A stretch of 64,000 nt of DNA from Linnemannia elongata (taxonomy: Eukaryota > Mortierellomycota > Mortierellomycetes > Mortierellales > Mortierellaceae), in NCBI GenBank assembly GCA_036320915.1, contig JAXBDG010000004.1, forward strand, positions 2,480,001 through 2,544,000, written 5' to 3'. Under the pieces are notes generated by a model. It had not been told where the DNA came from. It saw nothing but the letters and a program-made list of their open reading frames with translations, and made no database searches. Made by a program: the position numbers and the translations under genes. Of this stretch, positions 46,250-57,600 are shown one piece after another (the first letter of the stretch is position 1; every line of letters begins with the position of its first letter).

Positions 46250-47940
46250 AAGAGAAAAATAAAACGTCTGCAATTACGTGTGTGAGACCACTTACATGAG
46301 TGCTGTTCAAGGGCTAAGATCTGGAGACGATGGATATGGCGACTCCTTAAGACAGTTTCCCCGCCAATGACCGAGGCAGAAACGAGGAGAACAATAAAGT
46401 GTGTGTTGTGCTCCGTTGTGGGCTAAAGTGGGTAAGGTCTCCACAGTGGCGATAAGATGGATGATTGAAGAATGCCCAGCAGTCCTGTGAGGACCGATCT
46501 TATCATAGGCATTGGTAGCAACTTGCTGTTGGGCGAGGGAGGTGATGATTCTTGATTGTCGATACAGAAGCCGCGATGTTCGATAAAGTGAAGAAGTAGT
46601 CGTAGTTGGACTGTATGATGGCTGATTTGGCGTTGGTGTTGTGTTGCTGACAGAAAGTTATAGGTCGGTTCCTGAGGGTGAAAAAAAGAGCGTTGTCGAG
46701 TGTGGAAAGAAGGATATGCCGCGTCGAGTGTCTTCCTCATTGTTCCTCCCCCCTTCCTGTATGCGTCTACCACCCACGATGGCTTTAAACAAATAAGTGA
46801 TATGGGACGCGTTAGACATTTGATCAATGATGGTTCCCGAAACGTGTTAAGACTCATACGACTACTGATATTCGGTCGAGCTAGAAATTCCTTTTATTTT
46901 TTTGTCCCATGCCCTCATGCTAGCCAACAACTAACGCCTAGGAGGTGAAGGTGAATGTCATACCAATGGAAGAAAGGGGACGCGTGGCATGCGTGAGCAT
47001 GTCGCCACGCACTGCAGCCGAGAAAGTATGGGGTGTGGATGAGGAGAGGATGATGAAGGTTCGATTGATTACGCATTCGCAATGCAAGTCAACCAGTCTG
47101 CGCATGCTCAATTTTCTTTCTCCAGGGACCCAAATGTTATTTTAAGGGTCCAGACGATCGCATTGCTGCATTTCACCAATACCCTTTTCATTTACGCAAC
47201 CCATACCCCAAAGTGAGTGCTGTTCGTTTGGGTTGGCAGATAGAACGAAGGAAGAAGGAAAGGGATAGCAGGGCCCTCAAGGTTGGTCCATGTGTACAGG
47301 AACAACTTTGTAGGAGAGGGGGAAAAAAAAGTATAATCCGGTCTCTGCTTTCAGAGGCCGATTAAGGTCCACAGGTGAAAGACCGCAGTAGTAGAGACGT
47401 GGACATCAATGCTGGCCGGGCTGAGAAGCTCAGCCTGTTTTGTTGGTGCTTTTCTTACTTTGTCTATGTGCCTGGCAAAGCGCTTCGCCAGAGGGCGCAT
47501 ACCTGTCGACTTTAGTCATAGTACTCATTGTTCAAACCTCGGGACATAGCTCTTTACTTTTTTCCTTCACTCGTCGGGATCCAGCACGATACCTTTTTCC
47601 CTTTTTCCTTCACCCAGCTATTTTCAGCCCATTGTCTTCCTTGTTTGTCTCCTTGATTTGGTATGGGTCGAGGCGCGTGCCTTAAAATCGATGTGCATGC
47701 TGACGTACCTGTCGTCATTTTCCGCTTTGTCTCTCTCTCGCTCTCTCACTTGGTGAAGAAGGGAGAGAGAGAGAAAGAGAAAACAAGGACGATCGGCTTT
47801 TCATATTACAAACGTGGTATTTTTTTTTGTTCGGCAGACAGTGAATGGATCAATGTGTGGCAGGGTAAAAATCGACCGCCTTGGCATTTGTCAGTTCTTA
47901 GTAAACGGACAAGGCGCCATGTGCCCTGTCATACAAGCCC
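46250..47940. other. Region between retroelement remnants and the first small coiled-coil gene
   Basis: 46423-46857 (-) is a disrupted frame. The 21-base stretch at 46547-46567 matches 50555-50575 in the tyrosine-recombinase remnant at 20 of 21 positions, so a second remnant of the same element family may lie here. 46945-47145 (+) is an unrecognised short frame. About 47640-47950 is the upstream region of the coiled-coil gene. Confidence 0.4.
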
Positions 47941-47951
47941 TCACCAGAATG

Positions 47952-47960
47952 TATAAAAAG
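47952..47960 (+). promoter_or_regulatory. TATA box of the first small coiled-coil gene
   Basis: TATAAAAAG lies 181 bases before the ATG at 48133. The paralog at 55576 has an equivalent TATAAAAG 149 bases before its ATG, and a third one lies at the right edge of the window. Confidence 0.65.
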
Positions 47961-48132
47961 CAGCGATCGTCGCTAGAAAAAAAAAACAAAACATATCAAA
48001 CAGCAACAATTTACTCAACCCTCCTTCGTTCTTCACCTCTCACAAAATCAATCATTCTCCTTCCCTCCCTCGTTTTACGCGCAACCAAAACCTTTCCCTA
48101 CTTCCCTCTCTCTACACTCAAAACACACAAAA

Positions 48133-48567
48133 ATGACATTCATCCACAACTACTTCTCCGGCGACAGTACCGCCCTCTCCGAACGCGAAAACACCGCCCT
48201 CCTCAAAGCCCTCGTTAAGGACCACAAAGCCGCTCTCAAGGTCGAATACAAGCAATACGAACTCGATTACAAGCAAGCTCTCAAAGCCGCCGAAGCCGAA
48301 TACAAACGCGCCAAGAAACAAGCAGAAGAGGACATGTACCGCAAGACCCTTGAGGCTGTCAAGCGAGAAGTCGATATCATCACCACGACAGACGAGTATG
48401 CTAATTCGGACGAAAAGACAAGGATCAAGATTGCGCAGTTCCAGAACTGGATGGGACATGCTGCTGTTCATAGAGCTCTTGAGGTGGAGAGTGGGGATGA
48501 GGCGGAGGGAAGTGGTAGCGAGGGTTCTTTTATGGATGAGAAGATGAACCCAGATTTGTCTGTATGA
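48133..48567 (+). CDS. Small coiled-coil protein, family member 1
   Basis: Intronless, 144 residues, from the ATG after an A-rich leader. Begins MTFIHNYFSGDSTALSEREN, followed by a long highly charged helical stretch (about 20-100) rich in Lys, Glu and Ala with repeated A-E-A-E-Y-K-R-like heptads, then IKIAQFQNWM and a short acidic tail. No signal peptide and no membrane segment. I do not recognise a named family. The protein at 55576 is a clear paralog over the first ~105 residues; the tails differ. Presence of a strong TATA box suggests a regulated, highly expressed gene. Probably cytosolic; function unknown. Confidence 0.85.
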   Translation: MTFIHNYFSGDSTALSERENTALLKALVKDHKAALKVEYKQYELDYKQALKAAEAEYKRAKKQAEEDMYRKTLEAVKREVDIITTTDEYANSDEKTRIKIAQFQNWMGHAAVHRALEVESGDEAEGSGSEGSFMDEKMNPDLSV

Positions 48568-49940
48568 CCTTAATACACACTCACACAGAACAAAGAATCG
48601 AAATAAACCAAAATGAACATACTTGACATGCACAGATGATCAAGATCAACAGATATACATGTAGCTGGGCAATATCATACCTTATTTTTCAGATTCAAAC
48701 CAAATCAAACACGACCAAAATAAACGAGGAAAAAGGACACACATACACACATACACATACTCTCTCTCTCTCTCTCTCTCTCCCCTCATACACACAAATA
48801 CACAAATACTCTCTCACTCAACACAACACACAACAGTAACCATATTGCAGCTCATTCGAAGAAAAAATAAAATGTTTATTATCTTGTTATGCTTTCCAAG
48901 TTCTATATATACCCTGGATGTAGAAGCATTTGGCGGCATGATGGCTTTGATAACAGTTTTGAAGACACATTTTTATTCTGACGTGATTCGCTGTTTATAT
49001 TCAGTGGTAAGTTGTCGATACTCCATGATGGTTGGTTCACGTTGAGTTTTATTCATTGTGTCGCCTTTGCTGAATATTCCGATGTGAGTTGCTGAATGGG
49101 TTGATTGATGTCACCCATGTCTCGAGGTCCTTAAGCCGAGTGACGCCGAGTGTGTTTTCAAAGACGTTGTTTCTGAGGTTGGCCTGCATGTCGGGACCAT
49201 AGAAGTATATCTGCGAGAACCCAAGAGTTGTTGTTTGTCGGAAAGACTGATCCGATCCTGTGCATAATTTGTCCGCTAATGCGAAAGGTGTCGATATTCC
49301 AGGATAGTAGGTTCATATTGAGTTTTTCTTCATGAAGTCGCCCTTTGCTGGATGGAAGGGAATGAATATGTTGTCTTTTTATAGCTTGTGGCATTGTAGG
49401 AGGGTATTTATCGAGACTGGTTTCCATGCATTATAGCACATTGCTCCGAGTAAGTCGGTCATACACAAAGCGTTGGGCTTTGGTCGTCATAATGGTGAAG
49501 GTGTAGTGATCAAGGAAAGCAATGTTTGGTATTAGGGCGGAGTGAAGAGGGAAAAGCAAGCAAAGTGTTCGTGTAAAAAGATTCTAAGCAACTCACAGGT
49601 TTCCGTTCGCTTAGGTCCGCAGTGGACTAGACATCTTCAGGACAGTCCGTATCATTTGGTAGATGACCATCCGCTTGTTGAGGACAGGGTCGAGGGCAAG
49701 AATGGGCTAATAATAGTAAAGAACCCAATAAAAATGAGAAAAGAGGAAAAAAAAGGAAAAACTAATAAATAAATATGGAACACGATTTTTGGGCAATAGC
49801 ATCGTTGACTGCTACCATTGTTCAACCCTGTTACTCAATGCAAAGTATACAAAAGAAAGGACAAAGAAATAAAAAAGCGGTGAGAGACTTACTTGGTTCT
49901 TGATCAGCGTTGATTGGTATCGTTTACACTAAGAAACGGT
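48568..49940. other. 3' flank of the coiled-coil gene and repeat-rich sequence
   Basis: Contains CT/CA microsatellite (48755-48790) and a diverged direct repeat of about 75 bases (49013-49085 and 49287-49360). No gene recognised. The interval 49600-49700 may be part of the adjoining recombinase element. Confidence 0.4.
49013..49360. repeat. Diverged direct repeat of about 75 bases, 274 bases apart
   Basis: Copy 1 (49013-49085) and copy 2 (49287-49360) share tgtcgat.tcca, atg/ata-rich ggttca..ttgagttt, a ttcat...gtcgcc block and tttgctg.at. Imperfect but collinear over their whole length; origin unknown, possibly element ends. Confidence 0.6.
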
Positions 49941-49949
49941 ATTGGATGA

Positions 49950-50640
49950 GAATATCAGTAATGATTTCCAACGTAACAGTGACTATTATAATATCCTCAG
50001 CAAATCCAGAAAAAAATGTGCAGTACCTAGAACCTCGCCATCCGCGTAGGAACTTTGCGATGTAGAAAACTACAACAGCGTGATATGGGTCAAGTTCTAG
50101 ACGGACCGGTGAGACAAGCGATAGAAAGAACGATTCGTCGCCGAATGCGCCCAAAAGCCTTAGGCATGCACCTCGTGAGAAGTAGCACCATGCTCAATGG
50201 CCAGGGAGAAGCCAAGAGTTCGACCAGACGGCGCCTTTTCCATGCCCGGGGCAGAGAAAGAAGGTCGGAAACCTTGGTGATGTGGCGGCCGATCGTGTCA
50301 GAAGAGGTAGCCTGGTTGATATCGAACATGTATCGAATCAAGAGGTTAAGGATCTGGTCCAAGTAGCGGTGCTTGACGCTGGTAAGAGTAGAGGAGGCGA
50401 GCTGTGCCACATAGCACTGGTAGGTGGCAATGGGACAGATAAGAGGGTCTTCATGGGGATGAATAAAGCCGACTTGATAATGTGTTCCCTTTTTTATACT
50501 TGTCATCGGTCATGAAAAGAAACACGGAGAAAACCTATTTACCAGATACCGCGCGATTCTTGATTGTTGATACAGACACCCATTGTTTTAAAACAACGGA
50601 GCGGACGGTCTTGATAAAGTCAAGAAGATCGGTATAGGAG
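49950..50640 (-). pseudogene. Tyrosine-recombinase (Crypton- or DIRS-like) remnant
   Basis: Minus-strand frames contain HYQVGFIHPHEDPLICPIAT, INQATSSDTIGRHITKVSDL and, one frame over, GATSHEVHA followed by a stop and GFWAHSATNRSFYRLSHRSV, which matches the end of tyrosine recombinases (H-x-x-R region lost or altered, final helix with the Tyr-type FY box). At least two shifts and two stops break it. Full-length relatives are Crypton or DIRS elements; which of the two cannot be decided from this piece. Confidence 0.65.
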
Positions 50641-50644
50641 GGTG

Positions 50645-52110
50645 TGCTGGCTCAACACCCAACTAACTGTCTTAGGACTCTCTCTTGATCATCTATATTA
50701 CCCATTCAGCAGGTAAGGTCAATGAAGGAGCGAAGAGTAGAGGCAATGGTGAAAAAGTGCCTTTGATGCAAAAATGAACAAAAGGAAACATTTAATTAAA
50801 TGCCGGGTTTCTACTGTATCCGCAAACGCAAATACAAGCAACCTCACACTTATGACCAACCACTCACCTATAGAGCTAGTCAAGAGGAGTTACAAATCGT
50901 CACACGTAATAGATGCGGACTGAACTCTCTTGCTCTCTCCTGGATGTATCGGGGTAGTAGGATTGATAATGAATCCCAGATGGTCAGTCAATGTATCGTG
51001 ATAAGATAAGTTGGTCGGATTTGTTCCTGAGCTGATCTGATAAGTGCTTTGCTCCTGAATTGATCTGGTGGTGATAAGGAAAGGTGATGGTTGTTGGTTA
51101 TTTGATTTGTTTCCCAGCTCGGATTTGAGTGGAGTCGGGTTGTCGATAGTAAATAGGACCCTGTTTTACAAACGAGAGAGCAAAGGAGAGCGAGAAGGAG
51201 CCGGATAGTGGTGTGTAACGCAGATAGAAAAAATGGTGGGCTAGTGTGAGGAGAGTGCAATTACCCACGCACATGAATGGAGAGTGGCGATGTAACTAGT
51301 TTACCATTATAAAAGAAATGAACGAGTGAATGAATGCAAGGAGGGTAAGAAGGGATGCCTATGACAGTCAGAAAGAGCAATGCAAAGGAAAAAAAGAAGA
51401 AACTTACATGTGCGTCGAGCACGCCTCACTTGGAGGACGTGTCGCTTGGCGCGTCCTTAGTAGAAGAGAGTGGAGAAGGAAAACGAGAACACCATAATGC
51501 CCCTGGATTTCGCCCCTGTGGCTTTTATCTTTCTTGATCCCATGCTCAGTGCAACAAATACCAACTTTTGCGATTTCCACAAACATGAACCGTTCTATGT
51601 AGCCTGATAACCTTTCATGAAAGAAGAAGCGGAGGAGGCGCAAGTGAGTCTCAACATGACAAGGATGGATGTTGTCTACCTCTCCGCTTGGCCACCAGTG
51701 TTCAATCCTGGGAAAGCGATTTACATTGTCACCCCCTCTCTCGCTTCCTTCCCTTTCTTATTCCTCCTTTGCATGCGTCCTGTGGGACAAAAAATTATAG
51801 TCGATCGAGCTGTGACAACGCTGCACTGTATTGCTCATTGCACCCCGAAAAAGAAAAGAACAACAAGCACACATAGAATACAAGAATGGACATAAGAAGT
51901 GCATATAGCGACAGTATCACATGGATCAAAGAATAGTAGACAAAAAATATTATTGAACTAGAATGCAATGAAAATGCTTGGGAGCCATGTCAGGGTACTT
52001 TGCACGGGTACCAAAGGACACAAATGCAAAAGGCTTTGTGGAAGATCCGCGTGTATGTTAGAAATAGCCATGAGAGAGCGGTACCGCCTCTGAACAGGTC
52101 TTGTAATCGG
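50645..52110. other. Transposon-derived or intergenic sequence, no gene
   Basis: No coding region recognised. The 17-base word tttgttcctgagctgat at 51020-51036 recurs at 54186-54202 in the same orientation. Confidence 0.4.
51020..51036 (+). repeat. 17-base direct repeat shared with 54186-54202
   Basis: Identical tttgttcctgagctgat words lie 3.17 kb apart, both followed by gtggt-rich sequence. They may be corresponding parts of two related mobile-element copies. Confidence 0.5.
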
Positions 52111-52118
52111 CTGCGTGT

Positions 52119-52400
52119 ATGAAAACCAGTGATAAGGCCATGAAAATGGCAGTGTTTCTCACCAATCGCGTTTCATCGGAACCGACGCAGCACCACCTTG
52201 ATCTGATTAAAAGGCACTCTCCAGATCCAACCTCGAAAACACCGTTGCACCAGCAAACTGATCGAAGAACTCCTCTATGGGCGGGAGGGGATAGCGGTCT
52301 TGGTGGCGATCGTGTTCAGCGTCCTGTAATTGATGCAAAGGTGTAAGGTACCATTGTACTTCTTAACGAAGAGTGTTGCATCTCAGTGCCTGGTCCACTC
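52119..52400 (-). mobile_element. Second Ty3/gypsy reverse-transcriptase fragment
   Basis: On the minus strand, two frames together show ATLFVKKYNGTLHLCINYRT, LNTIATK, then PPIEEFFDQFAGATVFSRLD and LESAF, the contiguous RT block between motifs 1 and 3, with a shift between them. It is more standard in sequence than the RT remnant at 46 kb, so it stems from another element. Confidence 0.8.
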
Positions 52401-54860
52401 GCTTCACTCTCCTCATCTATATTAAGCGTTGTAGTGATCACACCTCATATATTCATAGAGATCTATAAAGATTCCCCAGCCTCTTTCTCACCACTTTCTC
52501 TTCCCTAGTCTGTTCATATCACAGAGTACCGGCGAGATGGGGGGCCAGAAGGAACTCTTGGGCCTTCTACATCAACAACAAGTTCCCGCGCGACCCTGCA
52601 TTAATGCCATGGACTTTGTCCCGAGGCACAAGGAACCAAGAGCAGAAAATATAAGAGAAAGGAGAATTACATTAAGGTGTTGGATCGAATACTTAGAAGG
52701 TTTAGGGGCAGAGGTGGTTCTAAACATAAGGATGTTTGGTTCAGTGGTATATCGGGTGACTGTCATCGGGAATACTGCTGGACAGAGAATTCCAGAAGGT
52801 GAAGAGAGAAGAGAAAGGCTAGATAGTTGAATGCCCAGTGGAGGATGGATATCAAGAACTGGGGGAGAAAGTATATGGAAAAATGTTAAATGTTTATGAA
52901 TGAGAACGGAAAGGAACTGAAGGAGATTCTAAGGTAATGCTAGCTATTTATCTGGAGGTTTAGACAGACTATACACCTCTCTCGCAATGGCACTGAAAAA
53001 TATTAAAGTCAGCTAATGTTGGCGGTGCTCTTCGAAGTGTCTTTGAAAAAAGGTTTTTATAAAATGTATGTGTATGATGACTTAGAAGTCCCAGTTTCAA
53101 GAAGCTGCTGGGAAGGCTTGGAAAATACTAACCGGGATTATGATACTTAGGTAGGTATGGAAAATGAATAACGAAACAAAAAAAGGGATCTGTTTAATTC
53201 AGGGACGAAGAGTCCTTATGTACTCCTCGTCCCGGTGATACACGTGATTATAGCACAAGGCTGATTGGCAAAAGAGTCGTTTTGGCGGATGAGGGTGGGA
53301 TCGGTAGATCCTGTGGACCGTAGTTGCAGGGAACGAAGGACTGCGATCTCTTGTGAGAGAGACTCCTTCTGCTGAGCCAACCTGGCCACCATCGAGCCGA
53401 GGTCGGGTTTGGGAAGGGGAGCATTGTTCATGGGGTCTATTGTAGGAATATATGCTGAAAAGAGCTTGCGGAAAAGTTCCAGCGAAAAGATGGTGAGGTT
53501 CTAGGTACAGCCATAAAGTGGGTTTCCCATCTAGTACAATGTTTATAAGCCGTCGGACAAGTCCTCGGCGAAAAGAGACATTGGTCGGGCTGTGTACCAG
53601 ACTCGTCCTGTTCGGCTGATTGTTTTGGTGGGGGCTGGTTTGCGCCCACGATGTGGCTTCTTATTCGTCCTAGAAGTGTTTGACTTGGTCTCAGATTGGG
53701 GAGTAATCCAGTTCTTCTTGGTGGCTTTAAGTCAGCCAAAGTTGGTGGTGTCTTTAAAAAAGAGGCAAGAAGCAAAAGAACCACCATGCTACCCTATTTC
53801 TACTAGTCCAGCACTTACATTTGGCTAACCATGGTGAAGGTGAAATTGGGTAGGAACTGGAGTTTTGGGACAATGAGGACGAGTGACGGATAAAGAAAAA
53901 TGAAAAAAGGCGGATGAATTAATTTACAACAAAAGGCAAAGAGAGCAAGACTTACTTGAAATGACGAGTAAAAAAGTTGGTTCTTTTATTATGAGTTCCG
54001 AGACGTCGGCGATGGATCGTGTTAGAGATCTTTTTTGAGGACCACGAGGATACACTGGAATGTCGCACTCGAGACGATATAGTCGTCTGCCATACCATGT
54101 TTAGATCCTGATCGACCTCAGCAATCATGCATGGGTGGAAAACAGATGGAAGTTAACGGTACCACTTGTAGCGAATAGTTTTTGTTTTGTTCCTGAGCTG
54201 ATAAGGTGGTAAATGGTCGTAGGTGTGTTGTGCTGGGCGGTGGTATGTGTGTGTTGGTGGTGAGGTCGGGTGGTTGGCCGACTGAGGAGTGAGAGAGTGG
54301 ACAACAATACGTGCAAAAATAAAAAGAATTAGTTAGTGCTGTATATCAAGGAAGAGCAATTGATAGCACAGGACCGTGACTCCACGTTCAACCGCAAGCA
54401 AACTTGAAGGTCGCAATGGTAAGCGGAATGAGCTGAACAAGTCTACTCGAACGTCACGAATGCAACGAAATGCAGGGTAAGGGTCCTCTAAATGACGAAT
54501 GCGCATTGCGAACAAAAAGAAACACGTACTCGGGCACCGAGTGTGCTTTGAGTTGGGGAGGAGGGCGCCACCTGGCGGCGAGGCTACCAGCGGCGGAGAA
54601 AGAAGAGCAAGGGGGATTGAGGATGATAGATAGCCAGAGTGTGCATGCCTTCGTGCGCTGAAATGCAATTCGGGCCCGACGGTGGTCTGTGGCTTTTTTT
54701 CTCATTCTCCACGTCACTAAGCAACCTTGTGCAACCCATGCAAGAAATGAACCCAGTTAACCTATCCTGGCGACAACGAAAGGAGTGTAAGAAAAAGAAG
54801 AAAAAAGAAGAGACTGAGGGCAGAGTGAGAAAATGCAAGATCAGATACACTTGTTAGTGC
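52401..54860. other. Mobile-element-rich region without an intact gene
   Basis: Open frames at 52537-52830 (+), 53216-53431 (-) and 53437-53787 (-) read like protein but match no family I know. The 53216-53431 frame (PLPKPDLGSMVARLAQQKES) is a short predicted coiled coil that might be part of an element ORF. The repeat at 54186-54202 lies here. Confidence 0.35.
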
Positions 54861-54864
54861 TCGA

Positions 54865-55434
54865 TCGGACGCCACCAAAAACTCAATTGCGAATAAGAAT
54901 GTGGTCAGTCGTGTCCGATCACTCCTAATGTGGTCCTCTCTCTCTTTTTGCCTTCGCCTCATTTGTAGGATCTTCACAAAAGTAAGTCCATCAAGTGTCG
55001 CCAGAAAGTAAACTCTTTCTTTCTTCGAAGATGTAGTCGACCTGCTGTTTATTCGGACCTTTGGAACTTCTTGATGATCGCCAAGCACACACACGCAACC
55101 CTCCTCTTTGTGTCCTCTTATGCCTATCTATTTCCGGCTCCTTTTGTCTGCTCGATTAGGCAAAAATAATATTTGTTTTCTTTACTGTGCAATAGTGGAC
55201 TATCCCTGTCAACTTTCCTCTCAATCTCTGGGCATTCTTGGCAAAAGAAAAAATTAGGACGCGGACAGACAGACAGACAGACACTCAACAAACAACATTT
55301 AAAAAAAGGCCTTGATCGCAATTGATGACATAGGAGGGTGAGGGATAAGATCTATGTACTGCAGAGAATGCGTAGTACGCCAATGCCTCATGACAAAAAG
55401 CGCAACGTGCGCGCTTGCTACAAATGTATAAAAG
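54865..55434 (+). promoter_or_regulatory. Promoter of small coiled-coil gene 2, duplicated at 63343-63977
   Basis: Collinear blocks are shared with the last 640 bases of the window: cgacgccacc...aaactcaa, a cgtccgatc block, gatgtagt.cgacctg, gatcgccaagcacacacacg, cttggcaaaagaaaa, tgatgacata and TATAAAAG (55427-55434). A CA/CT microsatellite (55500-55545) separates the TATA box from the ATG. The conservation of non-coding sequence suggests co-duplication with the gene and retained regulation. Confidence 0.75.
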
Positions 55435-55575
55435 AAAGGCGATAATCAAACCATCGACAACAGTAGCAGTCGACACAACAAAAATAACTAGTCCAACCCT
55501 CACTCACTCACACACACACACACACACTCTCTCTCTCTCTCATATACAACCCTCCAAGACAAACAGGCACTCGTC

Positions 55576-56085
55576 ATGTCGTTCATCTATAACTACTTTG
55601 CTTGTGACTCGACCCCTTCCGAGAAGGAGAACGCAGCCGCCCTGAAGGCCCTCATCAAGACCCACAAGACCGCCCTCAAGACTGAGATTAAGCAGTACGA
55701 CACTGACTGCAAGCAGGCCGTCAAAGAAGCCGAAGCCGAGTACAAGCGTGTCAAGAAGCAGGCCGAGGAGACCATGCTCCGCCAAACACTCGACGCTGTC
55801 AACCGCGAGATTGAGGTCATCTTAGAGACGGACGAGTATAAGGGATCGGATGAGAGGACCAAGGCCAAGATCGCTCAATTCCAGTCTTGGGTAGCGTGTG
55901 CCGGCACGTGGTGTAGTGGAGCTGCTTGCGGTGGAGACAAGAAAGAGCAGGAGCAGGAGCAGGAGATGGTGGAGAAGGAGGTGTTGTTCGACGAGAAGCA
56001 CCAAGAACAGGACCAGCAGGGGCTTCCTTCGTACCAGGATGATACGTCGTATGCCAATGAGAAGGATGTCCTCCTCTCTGCCTAG
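55576..56085 (+). CDS. Small coiled-coil protein, family member 2
   Basis: Intronless, 169 residues. Begins MSFIYNYFACDSTPSEKEN and matches the protein at 48133 over the first ~105 residues with well over half identical residues, including EAEAEYKR.KKQAEE and KIAQFQ.W. The C-terminal ~60 residues differ: a short Cys-containing segment (ACAGTWCSGAAC), a Gln-Glu repeat and an acidic tail. No signal peptide or membrane segment. The helical, Lys/Glu/Ala-rich core suggests a long single helix or coiled coil. Family unknown to me. It has a clear TATA box and a long duplicated promoter. Confidence 0.86.
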   Translation: MSFIYNYFACDSTPSEKENAAALKALIKTHKTALKTEIKQYDTDCKQAVKEAEAEYKRVKKQAEETMLRQTLDAVNREIEVILETDEYKGSDERTKAKIAQFQSWVACAGTWCSGAACGGDKKEQEQEQEMVEKEVLFDEKHQEQDQQGLPSYQDDTSYANEKDVLLSA

Positions 56086-57600
56086 ATGACTCTTCAATTC
56101 GCCTTCACTCTTCGTAGCATCTATATCCCACACTTCACTTTCTGTACAACGATAGTCCACAAGCGACAATAATATTCTTTCCACAGCAATAACAGTAAGC
56201 ATGCAATTGAGATTGAGAGCATCATGAGTGAAGTCGTTGTCCACCAGAAGGAAGGAAAAGAAACAAATAAGAAACAAAGCACATATGAAAACGTTACACA
56301 TACCAAAGGGGCATCTCAGTCTTTTATTTCTTTCTCCCCTCTTCCCCTCTCCCTCTCCCTCTCCCTCTTTCTATTTTTCCTCCTTGCAACTTTCGCTTTG
56401 TGCCCTCCCCTCCCAGTGCACCCATCTCATTCATTCGTCTTCACCATCAGTCTCTGTTTTTCCTTCATTGCACCTTTACTTACATTACCACCAGTTGGTC
56501 ATTTCAACATCCTTCCATCATCCAACTTTCTCTTTCTCAGATCTCTGCATCTTCTCCGTGTTCAGTCATTCGCCCTCTTGCGTGCTTGTCCGTCCTGAAC
56601 CTATCAAGTACCGAGCACCCCAAGCTTGGAGAGGTACAAAAACCCTCAAGTCCAATGTCCCACCTCACATACCGCACTTACAACTACTAAACACGTACCC
56701 CAAATCTTCGGTCTTCAACCTATAGTTATCCTGTCCGCCTAAAAGCAATTACACCTTCCTGTCTCCTTTTCCTTTCCTATCCAGCCAACACTCAAAAAAA
56801 AAAAAAAAAAAAAAAAAAAAAACATTCTCACTAGGTACGAGATGACTTTATTAATGCCCGCACAGTTGTGTCTGCCTACATGAAGAATAATTGAATATTT
56901 TGTTGGTAGCCTGCTAACTCCCTCCATCCGGCAATGACATGGACATTTTCGTTTCTGGCTTTCTAGTCTCCCAAACATCTGCTCACAACGGACCAAGAGT
57001 AACGGCAATAACCACTACAAAAAACATCCCTCTCACTGCTTTTCAGGTATGGCCATCCTTGACCACTTGTCAGTATTTGAACCATTGATGGCCCCCTTTA
57101 CGCCGACAGTTGTTGACCAAGGCTCTGCATGCAACTATATTTCTTTCCAAGTGTGCACCATCCTTCAGCCAAGCAGACTAAGCAAGAAACGATATCGGAT
57201 CTGTGTTATCTCCTAATGTGAGTTATATTTTATTCAGCCCTGTGTTTTTTCCCAGTGTGTGTTGTTTTTTACTTAGCCCTGTGTTATTTTCAATGTGAGT
57301 TGGTTGTAACTCAGCTCCACGGATGAGCACCACACTGCCCATTTTACACTTGCTCATGGTGCCTGTTTGTTTATGCAATAGACCTACCTTTCAATTTCTT
57401 TTATCAACTCTCACTGTCCCGCCGTCCTAAATTATTACAAGGCTATCCATTCTCCCAGCACTCCAACAAAGAACTTTGATTTCCTTCACGGTAAGCAAAG
57501 GCTAAGGGGACATTGCGCTTCTGTGTTTTGCGTATCGATGCAATATAGACTAATATTTACTGTCGCGATTACTACATTTTTTAATTTAAGTGACCACGCC
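56086..57600. promoter_or_regulatory. 3' flank of coiled-coil gene 2 and leader of the NACHT gene
   Basis: 56310-56740 is pyrimidine-rich with no supported gene. A run of about 32 A lies at 56791-56822. A 38-39-base tandem repeat occupies 57201-57318. A GT-AG intron in the leader of the NACHT gene is likely at 57491-57590 (gtaagc ... taatttaag, with a ctaat branch-like word), ending ten bases before the ATG. Confidence 0.5.
57201..57318. repeat. 38-39-base tandem repeat, about 3 copies
   Basis: Units start at about 57216, 57254 and 57293 with (a)tgtgagtt or gtgtgtgtt, continue T-rich and have ttcagccctgtgtt or ttagccctgtgtt. A partial unit (ctgtgttatctcct) precedes them. Lies 280-400 bases upstream of the NACHT ATG. 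Confidence 0.8.

Noticed and set aside
56224..56725. Ser/Pro/Leu-rich plus-strand frames after coiled-coil gene 2
   Set aside because: Pyrimidine-rich DNA gives such frames by chance; no homology or start context.
56791..56822. Poly-A run as the tail of a retroposed gene copy
   Set aside because: No coding sequence ends before it and no target-site duplication was seen; several similar homopolymers occur throughout.
57523..57600. Upstream extension of the NACHT protein, including an ATG at 57538
   Set aside because: It lies inside a probable leader intron (57491-57590) with good splice sites; ATG 57601 opens a typical hydrophilic start.
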